From: Bdellovibrio sp.
GTDB lineage: Bacteria; Bdellovibrionota; Bdellovibrionia; Bdellovibrionales; Bdellovibrionaceae
Direction of reading: 5' to 3'
Assembly (NCBI GenBank): GCA_019104905.1
Contig: JAHRXB010000096.1
Location: 1-15,287 of the forward strand
DNA length: 15,287 nucleotides
Part shown: positions 1-8,396 of the stretch, piece by piece
How the letters are laid out: every line of letters starts with the position of its first letter
Numbering within the stretch: position 1 is the stretch's first letter
The notes under the pieces: generated by a model
The model's input: only the letters and a program-made list of their open reading frames with translations
Databases searched by the model: none
Told to the model about the DNA's origin: nothing
Position numbers and translations under genes: made by a program

Positions 1-2972
1 ATGTCCCCTCACCCAAGTACTATCGCAATTTGCGCGTTTACTTCTCAAGCGAAGAAGAAAAGAAGACCTTTTTAAAGAACGCCCAAGAGTCGATGATTTC
101 AGACTTTGAAAGTCGGGGATGGGTTCTTGAGGACAATACAGAAAATCACTCCGTGGTCTTCTCTGATGCCATGCTGGAGCCTGCGGTTGCTGAGTACTTC
201 GATATTCAATGGGGTTATGCTCCAGATCCAAATAATCCAAATCAACTTCCCGCAGTTCAAAGGTATTCAAGATCTCGCGCCTACCGTGCTTTGATTTTGC
301 CTTTTGCTTTGGTCGATGTGCCAGAAAGTATCAATCGATTTTCTCCGAAGCTGGGATCCGTCCTCTCGGGTCATGTTGTTATTAATCATCCTTCTGCAGA
401 ATCTTTTGCTGCTTGTACTTATGAAGACGCTCGTTGGTTGGTGCGCAGACTGGCGAATCTTCGTCAACAAGACTTCCAGGACATTGTCAGGGCTGGGGCT
501 TTTCCCGCCGAGCTGGAAGAGTTGGTTTTAGCAAAGCTTCTTCATCGGGCCAGTAATGCCCTGGAGCTTTTTGACCTGAAGGGCAAAGCGTCTTGGAATC
601 TACCTTCTTTAGATGTTAACTCTCGCAATGGCCTAGTTCAAAACGGCAAAGTGATGAAAGAGTTTGTCCCTGGATACCCTCAGCGTTTTGCTCACGGCGA
701 CCGTCAGTCTCCGTTCCAAGACGGAGATTTAGAGCGTTACATGGGCATTCGCGGGAAGACCGCCGCGATTGGAACACTTCTTAATCATATTAATGAGAGA
801 TTAGATCTTCTTAAAGTGAGTGATCTTTATGCCGATCGCCGCCAAGAGGTGACCGAGAGAATCTATAAACATATGAAAGAAAAACCACTGGAACCCCTCT
901 ATCAACAAGTGGAAGCTTGGGGCGGACCTGTTGGTGGCTTTAAAATGGCGGCGACTCGCCATGTGACGACGGGCACTTATTTCGGAAGCTCGGCTCCGAT
1001 TCAATTAGTGGATAATCTCAGTGTCGGGGGCAATCTCGGCTACTTCATGGCTTTAGATGGTGTGCCCAACATTACCCCCTTGGGCGGCGCCAATGTGATG
1101 GTCCTAAGAGACTATACCCATGTGAGACCTCTTCTTTCCATTCAAGAGGGAACTAAAGTCCCTTGGCAAGATCTTGTTGTTCCCCACTTCATGAGCAATC
1201 TTTCGAAAGTCCTTACTGAAAAAGAGGCGATAAAATCAGCGGATGGAAAGACCACTCAGCCTTTGGATGCCTTCCTGGCAGAGCTTCGTGAGGGTGAGGT
1301 TTTCACAGTGACTGATTCAGTCGCCTTGTCAGTTTATGCGCAGTTGGCATCTTCCTTGGATGTTTTGATGGGGATTTCTCCATTAAGTTTTATGAATTCG
1401 GTGTCGTTGAGTGCGGATGGTTCCCGGGTGATTTTGCGCCAAACCAATTTCATGAGAACCAAAGAGGGTCTTCAAGTCTATGTTCGTTCGCAGACAGGAA
1501 AAGCGATGGGCATGACGCTGGACTTGAATTACTTCATCAACGTTCTAAGAGTGCGTGCAAGCACGACCTGGACGGACCTCAACACCGATGCCTTCGTGAT
1601 CGATTACAATCCTGAGTATGCGGATCTTCTGGATACGGATCGTGTGGATCAGAAGTTTGTTAAAGAGTTTATTCAAACACGGGACAACCTGAAGCCTGCC
1701 TTAAGAGCTCTTTTTAAGAGCAATGATCCAGAGCTTCTTTATGCCAAGTTTGCCCATAGAAAGTTTGAAATTGATCATAAGCTGAAAACCAAGGAACTGC
1801 GTTCTAAGTTTTTGGCGATGAGAGTGAATTCTTTTAATGAAGATCATCTTTTAAAAATTCGCTACCCTCGCAGTCCTGAGGCTCCTGAACTCAATCCCAA
1901 AGATGAAGAGGTCACCTTATTTGCCAATAAAAAAGGCGAACTGAAGGGGCGCGATCTGTTAGGTTTTGCGTTTGATTGGGTTGAAGGAATTCTGAATAAA
2001 TGGTCATCAAAAAGTCGTGTGGATGTCGCCCGCAGTGATGATCCCAATCCCGCCAACACACCCTTTGGAAAAGCTTATTGGAGAATGGTCACTACCGAGT
2101 CGGATTTGACTGTGAACGCCAAACAATATCCTTCCGTGGCGGTGGTTCAGCATGTGTGGGGCGGTTGGCATTTAAATCGTAAAAAGTTCTTTAAGTTGTT
2201 GGATGAAGTTCAAGGGGAATTGAATGGGGCGCCACTGATGTCCTACCGTTTGATTGAACCGGAGGCTTTTGCCAACGTGACGGCGGTGGACTTCTATCGA
2301 ATTACAGCGAATCTTTCGATTCTGCCTGGAGGACTAGATAAGATCCGTGATCTGGTTTTGCAGCCAGAAGCTGATGGTAAACCAGTGAAACGCTCAAAAT
2401 TTATCAGCGGTTTGTTTCAAAAGCTCAGTGAAAAAATGGGTAAAAAAGCTCGCGCCAATGACCGCGAAATGTTTGACGATATGTTGCGGGTCTTAGGAAA
2501 TGGCGATTACAACCAAGGCAAGGCTCGTTTCCTTCAAGCCTGCGAAGAGCATCAGCAGAATTCAGCAGGGGGACGTGATAATTCCAACAACCTCCCGACA
2601 TCGGCCTGGATCAACGGAACCAACTACGAGTGTATGATTCCTTGGATGGAACAGCTTTTGAAGCTTTCTGCAAGTTATCCTAAGGATAAAAAAGCGCAAA
2701 CCCAGTGGATGACGAATGTGATCTATGTCCTGGAACAGGAAATTCCACTTCCTCAATTGTTGAAGCTTCTGGGTGAAGAAAATTACATCTTCTTTGTTCG
2801 TATCAACGGCTTCCGCAGCGGCGATGAGGACGGGGACTTGGAATACTTCTCGAATTCTTTAGGTGATCCGAAGAAGAACATTGACTATGCCAGTGGTTTA
2901 ATTGCGATGTTTGCTAATAAGACCCGCATTTCTCCGATCGAATTGGATCGTTCACAAGGAAGCTTCCGATGA
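1..2972 (+). CDS. Large protein of unknown function, 5'-truncated by window edge
   Basis: I do not recognise this protein. The frame is open from the left edge (first full codon at base 3), giving about 989 visible residues. A TTG at base 30 could be read as a start, but the codons before it (PKYYRN) read naturally into the protein, so the true start probably lies outside the window. No signal peptide or membrane segment is visible in the part seen. A Gly/Thr-rich stretch that may be beta-rich lies at about 930-1140 (motifs HVTTGTYFG, LSVGGNLGYF, LGGANVMVL). The last third looks helical and charged, with an acidic SGDEDGDLEYF segment near 2813-2850. There are only three cysteines. The stop overlaps the start of the downstream secreted protease as ATGA, so the two are probably translationally coupled and work together. 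It could be a periplasmic or surface partner or substrate of that protease; this is inference only. Confidence 0.85.
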   Translation, partial: VPSPKYYRNLRVYFSSEEEKKTFLKNAQESMISDFESRGWVLEDNTENHSVVFSDAMLEPAVAEYFDIQWGYAPDPNNPNQLPAVQRYSRSRAYRALILPFALVDVPESINRFSPKLGSVLSGHVVINHPSAESFAACTYEDARWLVRRLANLRQQDFQDIVRAGAFPAELEELVLAKLLHRASNALELFDLKGKASWNLPSLDVNSRNGLVQNGKVMKEFVPGYPQRFAHGDRQSPFQDGDLERYMGIRGKTAAIGTLLNHINERLDLLKVSDLYADRRQEVTERIYKHMKEKPLEPLYQQVEAWGGPVGGFKMAATRHVTTGTYFGSSAPIQLVDNLSVGGNLGYFMALDGVPNITPLGGANVMVLRDYTHVRPLLSIQEGTKVPWQDLVVPHFMSNLSKVLTEKEAIKSADGKTTQPLDAFLAELREGEVFTVTDSVALSVYAQLASSLDVLMGISPLSFMNSVSLSADGSRVILRQTNFMRTKEGLQVYVRSQTGKAMGMTLDLNYFINVLRVRASTTWTDLNTDAFVIDYNPEYADLLDTDRVDQKFVKEFIQTRDNLKPALRALFKSNDPELLYAKFAHRKFEIDHKLKTKELRSKFLAMRVNSFNEDHLLKIRYPRSPEAPELNPKDEEVTLFANKKGELKGRDLLGFAFDWVEGILNKWSSKSRVDVARSDDPNPANTPFGKAYWRMVTTESDLTVNAKQYPSVAVVQHVWGGWHLNRKKFFKLLDEVQGELNGAPLMSYRLIEPEAFANVTAVDFYRITANLSILPGGLDKIRDLVLQPEADGKPVKRSKFISGLFQKLSEKMGKKARANDREMFDDMLRVLGNGDYNQGKARFLQACEEHQQNSAGGRDNSNNLPTSAWINGTNYECMIPWMEQLLKLSASYPKDKKAQTQWMTNVIYVLEQEIPLPQLLKLLGEENYIFFVRINGFRSGDEDGDLEYFSNSLGDPKKNIDYASGLIAMFANKTRISPIELDRSQGSFR

Positions 2973-5900
2973 GAAATAGTGTCGTAATACTTTCCCTATT
3001 TATGTCTTTCTCGGCACAGGCGGCAGACCCCTTTTCTCAATTTCAATGGAGCTTGAGCAATCAGGGGCAACCGCAAATGGTCGACTTAGACCCCATGCAG
3101 ACCTATCGCTTGCCGGCGCGCCCTCAAGAAGACGTGCGCCTACCTCTTCCCCAAAAAGCCACGAAAAAAGTTTTGGTGGCTGTCTTGGATACGGGAATTA
3201 ATAAAAGTCATCCGGACTTAAAGAATGTCATCCATAGAAATGAATCTGAGTGTCGGGCTTTGACAAAGTTTCAGAGTTGCCTTGAAGAAAAAGACCGCAA
3301 ACAGTGTGAAGCGATTTGGATGGATCTTAAAAATCCTGAAGTCGATCAAGATAAAAACGGTTACCCTTTGGATTGCCAAGGGTGGAGCCTTCTCGGGGGC
3401 GTGAATTCGGCCGGAATCCTCGGGCGTCCTGATTTTGATGATGACCAGGGGCACGGAAGTCATGTCGCGGGGATCATTGCTGCTGAAGTGGATAACAATA
3501 TTGGTGTACGTGGTTTGAGCGAGAACGTCGAGATTCTTCCCGTGCAAGTGATAGGCGTTCAACCCAGCGAACCTATTAAGCCTCTGTCAATTTATGATTC
3601 TCCACTTGAAGAAGGCCGAGAGAATATTAAAAAAGGTTTGGGAGATCTGGTTGCCCGGGGCGTGATCTATGCCATGCGTTCGGGAGCTCAGGTCATCAAC
3701 TTTTCAATGGGCTGGCCACAAACATCAGATTCTGAATTTATGAGAAAAGTGATTGCCGAAGCGCAAGCTCGCGGGGTGATCATCGTCGCGGCGGCCGGTA
3801 ATGACTCTACACGGGCTCTTTTAAGGCCGTGTGCGTATCGCAACGTCATCTGCGTAGGTGCTGCGGGACCTGACGGCGCGATGGCTCACTTCTCAAATTT
3901 CGGAAGCGGCGTGGATATCGTGGCGCCGGGTTTAAATATTTTAAGCACCTTCCCGATGGCGAAGCGTCCTGTGCGATTCCGCTCAACATTGGGTTATGAA
4001 TATCTTTCTGGGACTTCTCAGGCGTCTCCTTTCGTTGCCGCCGCCGTGGCTGAGTTAATGGCGCGGGGTGTTCCTGCCGAAGAGGTTTACGCGCGTCTCG
4101 TCCTTGGTGCGCGCCCTCTGCAAAGCAACCTGTCCTTGGTTGCTGGCGGCTCTCATGAGAAAGGACAAATCTTAAGCCCGGAAAGGGAAATTTATAAAAA
4201 ATATTCCGTCGCCGGAAATCTCGACGTGGAAAGAGCTTTAAAAGTTCAACCACAGCCTCTGATTGTCGTTGATAATAAAGAGAAGCTTGAGATCCCGTGG
4301 GACCGGAAAAGCAAAGATCTTTTTTTTGAAGTTTCCTTCGTGAACAAATGGGCTGACGTTGAAGTCTCAAAAGTTCAAATGAACGCCCAGTTTTTAAAAC
4401 CTCACCCCGAAGCCGTTCGTCCGTGGATCACCTCGGTTAAAGAAGTGGCCCCTTATGCCTCTACATGGAAAACGGGTGAAGTCCGCAAATATGTGGTGGC
4501 GATGAGTATTGTGGACAGTGCAGATCCTTCGCAATCGCGAATTCCCAGTGAACTGGACCTGACTATCGACGTAAAGGTAGAGGGGCAAGAGGCCCGCCGT
4601 TATGTGGTGGAAAGCGAGATCACCGTCGAAGTGAATGGGGATCTTGCGGGGAGTGATGTCCATGTCTTTCCTATTGAGGGAATGCCGAAGGGACGTTTAT
4701 CTTTTATTCCATTTGATCAAAATCTAGACGCCCACCCTGAACAGCGCGATTATCTGGCGCTATCGGAACAAAAGAACACTTGGCAGTTATGGGTGGTCGC
4801 AGACTCAAATGCGGGGACCTATAAAGCCACGGGTGGAACGAAGATCCGTATTGAGGGTAATAGTGACAACTTAATGGATAAAATTACGGCCCGTATTGAT
4901 CTGAACGGCGATGGGCAAAGTGAATATGTTCTCGGTGTCCTTGAGGACACGAGTGAGGACGAAGAAGCCAAGGGCATGCCGATGAGTTTCTTTGTCTTTG
5001 ATAAATCGTTAAAACTTCTTGAAAGCTTCAAGTATGACGGCATTACTGCGGCCATGCCCTTAGACGCGTCTCAGATCTATTGGCAAAAGATCGGATCTAC
5101 CAAACGCCCGGCCTGGATCGGGGGAGGAAAAGATCCTGATCGTAAAAGATCGTTGAGAGATCGTTGGGAGAATCCAAACGACAATGAACAACGCAAACTG
5201 CGATTTTATTTCTTAAATGAAAAAAATGAACTCAAGGCATTGTCGGAGCATGAGGACTACAAGATTGTCGACATCATTCAGCCTCGCCAGGATCAGATTG
5301 AGGCCGGTCGTATTTCCATTTTGTTGGCGAAAAACTTAGGCACGGATGCGAAACCTTCATACCTTTACAGTTTTGCGATCGCGGAAGTCACAGATGGCAA
5401 AATCGAAAACTTCATGGAGTTGGATCTCTTCCATGACGTTAATGTGTATAGAAACATTCTAGATACTCGCGTCGATAAGATTCAGTCCTTGGACTACAGC
5501 AAGGATGAGTCTGCGGGCAGTTTTTGGTTTGGTGAAGGGCTCAATCGCCAACAGCGTCTGACTTTGTTTGACAATAAAAACTGGGACTTTTTGGATAGAC
5601 AGCTTTCTGCCGAGCGGTCCCAATTTGACTCCGCTTTACGCGTGAGGGCTGTTTTCGCAGGGCTTCAGCGTAAAGGGGCCTTTGTTCTTACAAACTCTGA
5701 AATTCAATATCACGATCTGGTGACGGGGCAGGTGCGCAGCCGCAGTTTAGATAGATACACGTTTTTCCCCGACAATTTGTTTGTAAGTCTTTATATCCCT
5801 CTGACCGTTCGCGATGTGCGCGACGCATCAGCAAAGCTTCCTGCTATGTTTACGACCGAAGGCGCGGGGCTCAGTCGTGGTGTCAAAATGTTGGTACCGA

Positions 5901-6070
5901 TTTTTGCAAGGGATGGATCTGCGATCGAATTGGTGTCACCAGCTCGCTTGAGATTTAAGTCCTCTGGTTGTCGTTCAATGGAAACGCCAGTGTTTGAGGG
6001 CGCCAAGGGAGCTCACTCGTTCGATTATAACTGCGGAGATAAGTTACTTAGAATTAACTTAACGTATTAA
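2969..6070 (+). CDS. Secreted subtilisin-like (S8) serine protease with long C-terminal region
   Basis: This is an exported serine endopeptidase of the S8 family. A signal peptide (residues 1-19, cleavage after AQA) is followed directly by WSLSNQGQ, like the WxLxNxGQ entry seen in many S8 catalytic domains, so there is no obvious long propeptide. The catalytic triad is complete: Asp74 (VLDTG), His162 (GHGSHVAG) and Ser350 (SGTSQASP), with oxyanion Asn278 (AAAGNDS). The Asp-His distance of 88 residues is long for the family; the extra segment carries Cys95, Cys104, Cys113 and Cys136. Cys288/Cys295 and two cysteines near the C-terminus make eight in all, suiting disulfides in an exported protein. 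About 650 residues follow the catalytic domain and are mainly beta-like, with a DLNGDGQSEY calcium-loop/FG-GAP-like motif near residue 645. The start overlaps the upstream stop (ATGA); a lipoprotein gene follows 20 bases after the stop. Target unknown. Confidence 0.95.
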   Translation: MRNSVVILSLFMSFSAQAADPFSQFQWSLSNQGQPQMVDLDPMQTYRLPARPQEDVRLPLPQKATKKVLVAVLDTGINKSHPDLKNVIHRNESECRALTKFQSCLEEKDRKQCEAIWMDLKNPEVDQDKNGYPLDCQGWSLLGGVNSAGILGRPDFDDDQGHGSHVAGIIAAEVDNNIGVRGLSENVEILPVQVIGVQPSEPIKPLSIYDSPLEEGRENIKKGLGDLVARGVIYAMRSGAQVINFSMGWPQTSDSEFMRKVIAEAQARGVIIVAAAGNDSTRALLRPCAYRNVICVGAAGPDGAMAHFSNFGSGVDIVAPGLNILSTFPMAKRPVRFRSTLGYEYLSGTSQASPFVAAAVAELMARGVPAEEVYARLVLGARPLQSNLSLVAGGSHEKGQILSPEREIYKKYSVAGNLDVERALKVQPQPLIVVDNKEKLEIPWDRKSKDLFFEVSFVNKWADVEVSKVQMNAQFLKPHPEAVRPWITSVKEVAPYASTWKTGEVRKYVVAMSIVDSADPSQSRIPSELDLTIDVKVEGQEARRYVVESEITVEVNGDLAGSDVHVFPIEGMPKGRLSFIPFDQNLDAHPEQRDYLALSEQKNTWQLWVVADSNAGTYKATGGTKIRIEGNSDNLMDKITARIDLNGDGQSEYVLGVLEDTSEDEEAKGMPMSFFVFDKSLKLLESFKYDGITAAMPLDASQIYWQKIGSTKRPAWIGGGKDPDRKRSLRDRWENPNDNEQRKLRFYFLNEKNELKALSEHEDYKIVDIIQPRQDQIEAGRISILLAKNLGTDAKPSYLYSFAIAEVTDGKIENFMELDLFHDVNVYRNILDTRVDKIQSLDYSKDESAGSFWFGEGLNRQQRLTLFDNKNWDFLDRQLSAERSQFDSALRVRAVFAGLQRKGAFVLTNSEIQYHDLVTGQVRSRSLDRYTFFPDNLFVSLYIPLTVRDVRDASAKLPAMFTTEGAGLSRGVKMLVPIFARDGSAIELVSPARLRFKSSGCRSMETPVFEGAKGAHSFDYNCGDKLLRINLTY

Positions 6071-6084
6071 TGAATTCGGGAGGA

Positions 6085-6093
6085 ACCACAATG
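6085..6093 (+). promoter_or_regulatory. Start-deciding region of the polyglycine lipoprotein gene
   Basis: The Shine-Dalgarno sequence GGGAGGA (6078-6084) lies just upstream of the ATG at 6091, at ordinary spacing. The earlier in-frame ATG at 6070 overlaps the protease stop codon (TAATG) and has no such site at proper spacing. This supports starting the lipoprotein at 6091, which also gives a normal signal peptide. Confidence 0.7.
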
Positions 6094-6993
6094 AAAAATA
6101 TGATTCGTGCGATGTTAGCGACAGTAGTAGCTACTAGCTTTGCAGCCTGTGGAGGCGGCGGAGGCGGTGGTGGGGGCGGAGGCCAAGTTCTTTACTACCC
6201 TTATGAGACTGTTTATGGTGATGTTTGTAAAACTCAACAGGCCACTCCTGGTTGTACGTTCTTCAAATCCAATGGGCAGAGAATCACGGTTACTGAAGAT
6301 CCTGATTATGGTCGTACGGGCAGAGGATCTGATGATATGTGGTATGTGGTCTTTGACTCTAATGGGAATGCCGAAGTGTATGACCAATATGACAGATTCC
6401 AATATGTCGCGGATGTTTCAGAATTTGCTGGTTACATCGGTGGAACAACTATCGGTGTAGGGACGACGGGCTTCTTTTGGGAAAACGTCGCTGGTGGAAC
6501 ATACTGGCTAGGCAAGAACGGAGTTCTTTACAGCGCCAATGTGGGAGAATCTAAGTACGGTCAAGCTGTGAATGATAAGACCGCTTCTTCTGCAACAGAT
6601 ACAAACTTCGCAGCCTTGAATTCAGATGCCAATAAAGCACTTGTAAAAATGGCTTCTGATAAGTTGATGAAAGAATACGGCTTCAAACAAGATAAAGCAG
6701 TTGCCGTTGCTTCTGCATTGAACTCTTGGGCGGTTGCGGCTTCTGAGCGTGGTGTGACTTCGACAAAAGATATGGACAAGACTTTCAAAGCGGTATTCGG
6801 AGTTCAGTTCTCTGACGCTTTGGCGGCGGCAAAAGATCTTTCATTGGGTGACAGCGCAGCGATGCAGGATCTGACAAACAGATCCGCTTCTGAGTTGGGA
6901 TTGAAACCTCACCAAGCTCAAAAGTTCATGAAGGGCATGTACAAAAAAGCTCTGGCAAGTTGGGGCTACGACGAGAACGCATTTAACTGGTAA
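6091..6993 (+). CDS. Lipoprotein with polyglycine tether, function unknown
   Basis: This is a 300-residue predicted lipoprotein. The ATG at 6091 is preferred over an in-frame ATG at 6070 because CGGGAGGA sits 7 bases before it and the signal peptide then starts with MKNMIRAML. The lipidated residue would be Cys20 (SFAAC; Phe at -3 is less usual than Leu). It is followed by eleven glycines encoded by mixed codons, a flexible tether. Residues 33-150 are rich in Tyr, Gly and Asp and look beta-structured, with Cys46/Cys55 as a possible disulfide. Residues 165-300 look helical and contain three similar elements: YGFKQDKA (196), FGVQFSDA (236) and LGLKPHQA (269). It is the last gene of the operon with the secreted subtilase, with a strong terminator just downstream, so it may be a surface partner, anchor or inhibitor of the protease. 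I recognise no named family. Confidence 0.88.
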   Translation: MKNMIRAMLATVVATSFAACGGGGGGGGGGGQVLYYPYETVYGDVCKTQQATPGCTFFKSNGQRITVTEDPDYGRTGRGSDDMWYVVFDSNGNAEVYDQYDRFQYVADVSEFAGYIGGTTIGVGTTGFFWENVAGGTYWLGKNGVLYSANVGESKYGQAVNDKTASSATDTNFAALNSDANKALVKMASDKLMKEYGFKQDKAVAVASALNSWAVAASERGVTSTKDMDKTFKAVFGVQFSDALAAAKDLSLGDSAAMQDLTNRSASELGLKPHQAQKFMKGMYKKALASWGYDENAFNW

Positions 6994-7023
6994 TCGTCTG
7001 ATATTTAAAAATCAAAACTCAAT

Positions 7024-7062
7024 AAAACCCTACTGCGAAAGCCGTAGGGTTTTGTTTTTTTT
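7024..7062 (+). terminator. Intrinsic terminator of the protease operon
   Basis: A ten-base-pair stem, AAAACCCTAC (7024-7033) with GTAGGGTTTT (7044-7053), is capped by a GC pair-of-pairs and a GAAA tetraloop (7037-7040). It is followed by G and eight T residues (7055-7062). It lies 30 bases after the lipoprotein stop. This is a canonical Rho-independent terminator and marks the end of the three-gene unit. Confidence 0.93.
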
Positions 7063-7087
7063 CGAGGGAGAATGCACAATCTGGCCC

Positions 7088-7101
7088 TTGAAAAAATTCA
7101 A
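7088..7101. promoter_or_regulatory. Inverted repeat upstream of the exported cysteine-rich gene
   Basis: TTGAA-AAAA-TTCAA is a perfect five-base inverted repeat about 70 bases before the next start codon. TTGAAA within it could serve as a -35 element, but I see no convincing -10 at proper spacing (TACACT at 7119-7124 is the best, too far from this -35). It may be an operator or chance in an A-rich stretch. Confidence 0.25.
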
Positions 7102-7171
7102 CTTTTTACAAAAGCATGTACACTTTGCGTCACCAAGGATATGTAAGGGGCTCTTCACTGAAAGGTTCCTT

Positions 7172-8341
7172 ATGAAAAGCTTTGCGCTATTCTCTCTTCT
7201 GCTTATTTTCTCTTTTGAAGGTCATGCTGTTATCAAGGCGAAGCTCAGTCTTACAAACAATCCCACGGCACAGCATATTTTAATAGCTGGCGAAGGGGGC
7301 GACCTAGGGACCATGTTTTTAGAGGCCGCACTGGGAAAAGCTCATCGAATTTTGGAAGCGGAGCCTGATGCGGAAGTGGTTCTTTACAGCAATATTAATT
7401 CCTCCTTGGAAAAAGAAACGCAAAAGGTACTGGTTGCCGGGTTGATGATTGAGCGGGCCGATAAAAAGGAATTCGGTCTTCATAGTTTGGTTGAAGAGAT
7501 TCAGAACGGTCTTCCCATAGCGTCTTTAAGTTTTCTCACTCACTCGGCCGTTTCTTATGGCGTTCACATGTATAAGGGAGGGCGCTTTTCTAGCTCCAAT
7601 CCTCTTTGGGAGGGTTTGAAGGGACACTTCACCGACAAAGGTTACATCTTTCTTTCTGGTTGTAATACCGGTTTTGATTTGGCTCCGACATTGTCTCGAC
7701 GGTTGGGAGTTCCTGTGGCTGGAACTTTGACGTCAGCGGAGTTTCAATATCTGGATGAAAAGAGTCAATGGCGCTATTCTGCCCCAGTGAGCCCTATTAC
7801 TTATCCGGAAGTGAGTTCGAACCGTAAATCATTTTTGACGCCAGTGAGTTGTGAAGCGGGCGCCTGCATCCGCATGCAACCTCTTTTCAACTCTTACAGT
7901 GGCTATTGGGGCGAATACAAAAATGGCAGTTTTCCCGCTTTCAAGTTTTTCTGCGGAGGCGTGAGCAGCTCTCGATGTGAAAAAGTCATGGCGTACTCTG
8001 TATTTCACCAGTTGACTGATATTCCTTTGACCGCGCAGTCGTCCTATCGTGAATTCCGCAAGGCCCTGCAGTCCTATATGTGCCCGCGATTCAACTCAGC
8101 GGCTGCGATTCAAAAATGCGAGGCGGAGCTTGAACGAATCGAAGCTCAAGGGGAGCTCTCGACCTTTTCTCCGGCCTTGGGTACGACGTTACAGTGCGAT
8201 GCAAATGGTTGCCAATTTGCCTTTGAATGTAAAAAGGCTTTCTTCAGTCGTGATGAAAAATGCTCTCTCAAAAAGAGTGAGATCTTATCCACAACTTTCG
8301 TGGATGAATACAGAAGATATCTTCGTGGATTTTTAAACTAA
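7172..8341 (+). CDS. Exported cysteine-rich protein with possible caspase-like His/Cys dyad
   Basis: This is a 389-residue exported protein. The ATG at 7172 is chosen because it gives a clean signal peptide (residues 1-19, cleavage after GHA) and has AAGG six bases upstream. A longer frame from 7052 starts inside the preceding terminator. The mature N-terminal half looks alpha/beta. A hydrophobic strand ending LSFLTHS (His124) and another ending YIFLSGCNTG (Cys164) are 40 residues apart, followed by LSRRLGVPVAGT. This layout resembles clan CD cysteine peptidases, CHAT domains and especially DUF4347 (strand-HG, strand-GCN, then a GA/DVA-type strand). His is followed by Ser rather than the usual Gly, so activity is uncertain. 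The C-terminal part has ten more cysteines in five close pairs (227/232, 261/269, 304/316, 342/347, 353/364), consistent with five disulfides and leaving Cys164 free. It converges on the barrel gene downstream. The family assignment is inference. Confidence 0.85.
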   Translation: MKSFALFSLLLIFSFEGHAVIKAKLSLTNNPTAQHILIAGEGGDLGTMFLEAALGKAHRILEAEPDAEVVLYSNINSSLEKETQKVLVAGLMIERADKKEFGLHSLVEEIQNGLPIASLSFLTHSAVSYGVHMYKGGRFSSSNPLWEGLKGHFTDKGYIFLSGCNTGFDLAPTLSRRLGVPVAGTLTSAEFQYLDEKSQWRYSAPVSPITYPEVSSNRKSFLTPVSCEAGACIRMQPLFNSYSGYWGEYKNGSFPAFKFFCGGVSSSRCEKVMAYSVFHQLTDIPLTAQSSYREFRKALQSYMCPRFNSAAAIQKCEAELERIEAQGELSTFSPALGTTLQCDANGCQFAFECKKAFFSRDEKCSLKKSEILSTTFVDEYRRYLRGFLN

Positions 8342-8354
8342 AGACCTTTGAGAT

Positions 8355-8385
8355 AAGATGGGATCTTCAGAAAAGCTCCCATCTT
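8355..8385. terminator. Possible bidirectional terminator hairpin between convergent genes
   Basis: AAGATGGGA (8355-8363) pairs with TCCCATCTT (8377-8385). After one mismatch three further pairs form (CTT with AAG), leaving a five-base loop. It sits 13 bases after one stop and 11 bases before the opposing stop. There is no long T run on either side, so it is a weak or non-canonical terminator at best. Confidence 0.5.
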
Positions 8386-8396
8386 GGATTCTTCAA

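Noticed and set aside
3846..4370. 174-residue open frame antisense to the subtilase
   Set aside because: It lies wholly inside the well-supported protease gene, and its Arg/Pro-rich composition is typical of a shadow frame.
6151..6183. Poly-G-rich tract as a phase-variable repeat
   Set aside because: The codons are mixed (GGA, GGC, GGT, GGG) and there is no pure short repeat long enough to slip readily.
7052..7171. N-terminal extension of the exported cysteine-rich protein
   Set aside because: The extension begins inside the T run of a terminator and would bury a good signal peptide 40 residues into the protein.
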